From assembly GCA_041687075.1 (NCBI GenBank), contig JAWLCO010000007.1, positions 1 through 64,000 on the forward strand: a stretch of DNA of 64,000 bases. The letters run 5' to 3'. Positions 63,345 to 64,000 of the stretch are shown one piece after another. The DNA comes from ZC4RG25 sp041687075 (GTDB lineage Bacteria; Pseudomonadota; Alphaproteobacteria; Rhizobiales; Hyphomicrobiaceae). The notes below the pieces were generated by a model that was not told the origin of the DNA, ran no database searches, and saw only the letters and a program-made list of their open reading frames with translations. The position numbers were made by a program, and so were the translations under genes. Within the stretch, counting starts at the first letter, position 1. Each line of letters begins with the position of its first letter.

Positions 63345-63435
63345 CTCTCTTACCGGGTAAAAAGATCAGATCGGCTGTTCCGCGCGATCAATCGCGAGGC
63401 GTTTGGATCTGACGAGATGGGGATCAGGAGGCGCA

Positions 63436-63996
63436 ATGGATAAGGCATTCGGTTGGATCGGGGAGATCTTTCAGACGCTGCTGCGGCTTATTCCCTGGCT
63501 GGTCATCGTCCCGGCGACGCACGGCGGCGTGGCATTCGTGCATGGGCACCGGATCAAGGAGTGGAAGCCCGGGCTGCACCTGTACTGGCCAGTGGTGACG
63601 ACCTACAAGCTGATTGCAACCGTGCGCCAGACCCAGATGATCAAGTCCAAGGTCGTCATGACCAAGGATCTGCAGACCGTGATCGTCGGCGCCCTTGTGA
63701 CGTATTACATCGACGAAGTGGTGCACGCGCTGGCGAAAGTCGCCGACCTTCCGTCGGACATCATGGAACGATCCATGGAAGCGATCCTCGCCGAGGTTGG
63801 CGAGAACACGTTGGAGGACATTCAGCGCGATCGCGTGGCATTCAATAGAGCCTTGACCGAACGGGTCGGCCAGGCGCTGAACGGCTACGGTGTTCAGATC
63901 CTGCAAGCGCAGCTCACCGAATTTGCTCCCTGCCGTGCCTTTGCCATCAATGGCCACGCGGCAGTTGGCCAGTACTCGCTATGGACGGGGTTCTGA
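63436..63996 (+). CDS. SPFH/band-7 domain protein, short
   Basis: This 186-residue protein has an N-terminal hydrophobic anchor (LLRLIPWLVIVPATHGGVAF) and an SPFH domain with HRIKEWKPGLHLYWPVV, KVVMTKDLQTVIVGALVTYYI and ERVGQALNGYGVQILQAQLTEFAPC. It ends shortly after the domain with an unusual tail (AINGHAAVGQYSLWTGF), so the coiled-coil region of most stomatin/prohibitin relatives is missing. CAGGAGGCGCA precedes ATG 63436. The stop is at 63994, near the window end. It may be a naturally short membrane scaffold protein. Confidence 0.8.
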   Translation: MDKAFGWIGEIFQTLLRLIPWLVIVPATHGGVAFVHGHRIKEWKPGLHLYWPVVTTYKLIATVRQTQMIKSKVVMTKDLQTVIVGALVTYYIDEVVHALAKVADLPSDIMERSMEAILAEVGENTLEDIQRDRVAFNRALTERVGQALNGYGVQILQAQLTEFAPCRAFAINGHAAVGQYSLWTGF

Positions 63997-64000
63997 CTAT

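Overview
The window looks like chromosomal DNA of a high-GC, nitrate-respiring alphaproteobacterium, most likely of the Hyphomicrobiales. Supporting signs are the Paracoccus-type narK fusion with an adjacent cysteine-free FNR-family regulator, an NDUFS4-like Complex I accessory subunit, TTGAT-N4-ATCAA boxes, palindromic intergenic elements of the kind common in these genomes, and a C1/methylated-amine catabolic island. No rRNA, CRISPR array, transposase or prophage was seen. One tRNA gene (Arg-UCU) is present.

Layout. 1-3574: the end of an RND efflux adaptor and its complete pump. 3575-6512: an SDR oxidoreductase, a PLP trans-sulfuration-type enzyme and a DUF72 protein. 6717-8150: a Tat-type multicopper oxidase. 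8132-21352: the respiratory nitrate reduction locus (regulator, narK fusion, narGHJI, a parvulin, a 96-residue unknown protein, nnrS). 21375-22046: a DUF922 metalloprotease-like protein.

22569-44582 is the most interesting part: a betaine/methylated-amine and one-carbon island. It holds a betaine ABC importer, a GbdR-like regulator, heterotetrameric sarcosine oxidase soxBDAG, serine dehydratase, an MttB-superfamily methyltransferase without pyrrolysine, an 834-residue dimethylglycine/sarcosine dehydrogenase-type flavoprotein, a corrinoid protein, a DUF1638 protein, a MetV-MetF pair, a methyl-THF:corrinoid methyltransferase and a corrinoid-activating Fe-S ASKHA protein. Read together, a quaternary amine such as glycine betaine would be imported and demethylated to corrinoid then THF. 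Dimethylglycine and sarcosine would be oxidised to glycine, and carbon could leave through serine to pyruvate. Methyl-THF would be oxidised by MetVF. The pathway order is inference; the families are recognised from sequence motifs.

44586-55310: an ABC-2 exporter, a DUF454 protein, a small acyl-CoA/organic acid group (MaoC, class III CoA transferase, DapA-like lyase/aldolase, alpha/beta hydrolase, NIPSNAP), the Complex I subunit, tRNA-Arg, an EamA transporter, a carboxylate-amine ligase and an M20 peptidase.

55345-63344: a polysaccharide/glycoconjugate locus. Two nucleotide-sugar enzymes (UDP-glucuronate decarboxylase type and CDP-paratose epimerase type) lie on the minus strand. Divergent from them is a tightly coupled plus-strand operon with a sugar-nucleotide epimerase/dehydratase, three tandem divergent CgeB-like glycosyltransferase paralogues, and a leaderless clan GH-A glycosidase-like protein. 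An SPFH/band-7 protein closes the window.
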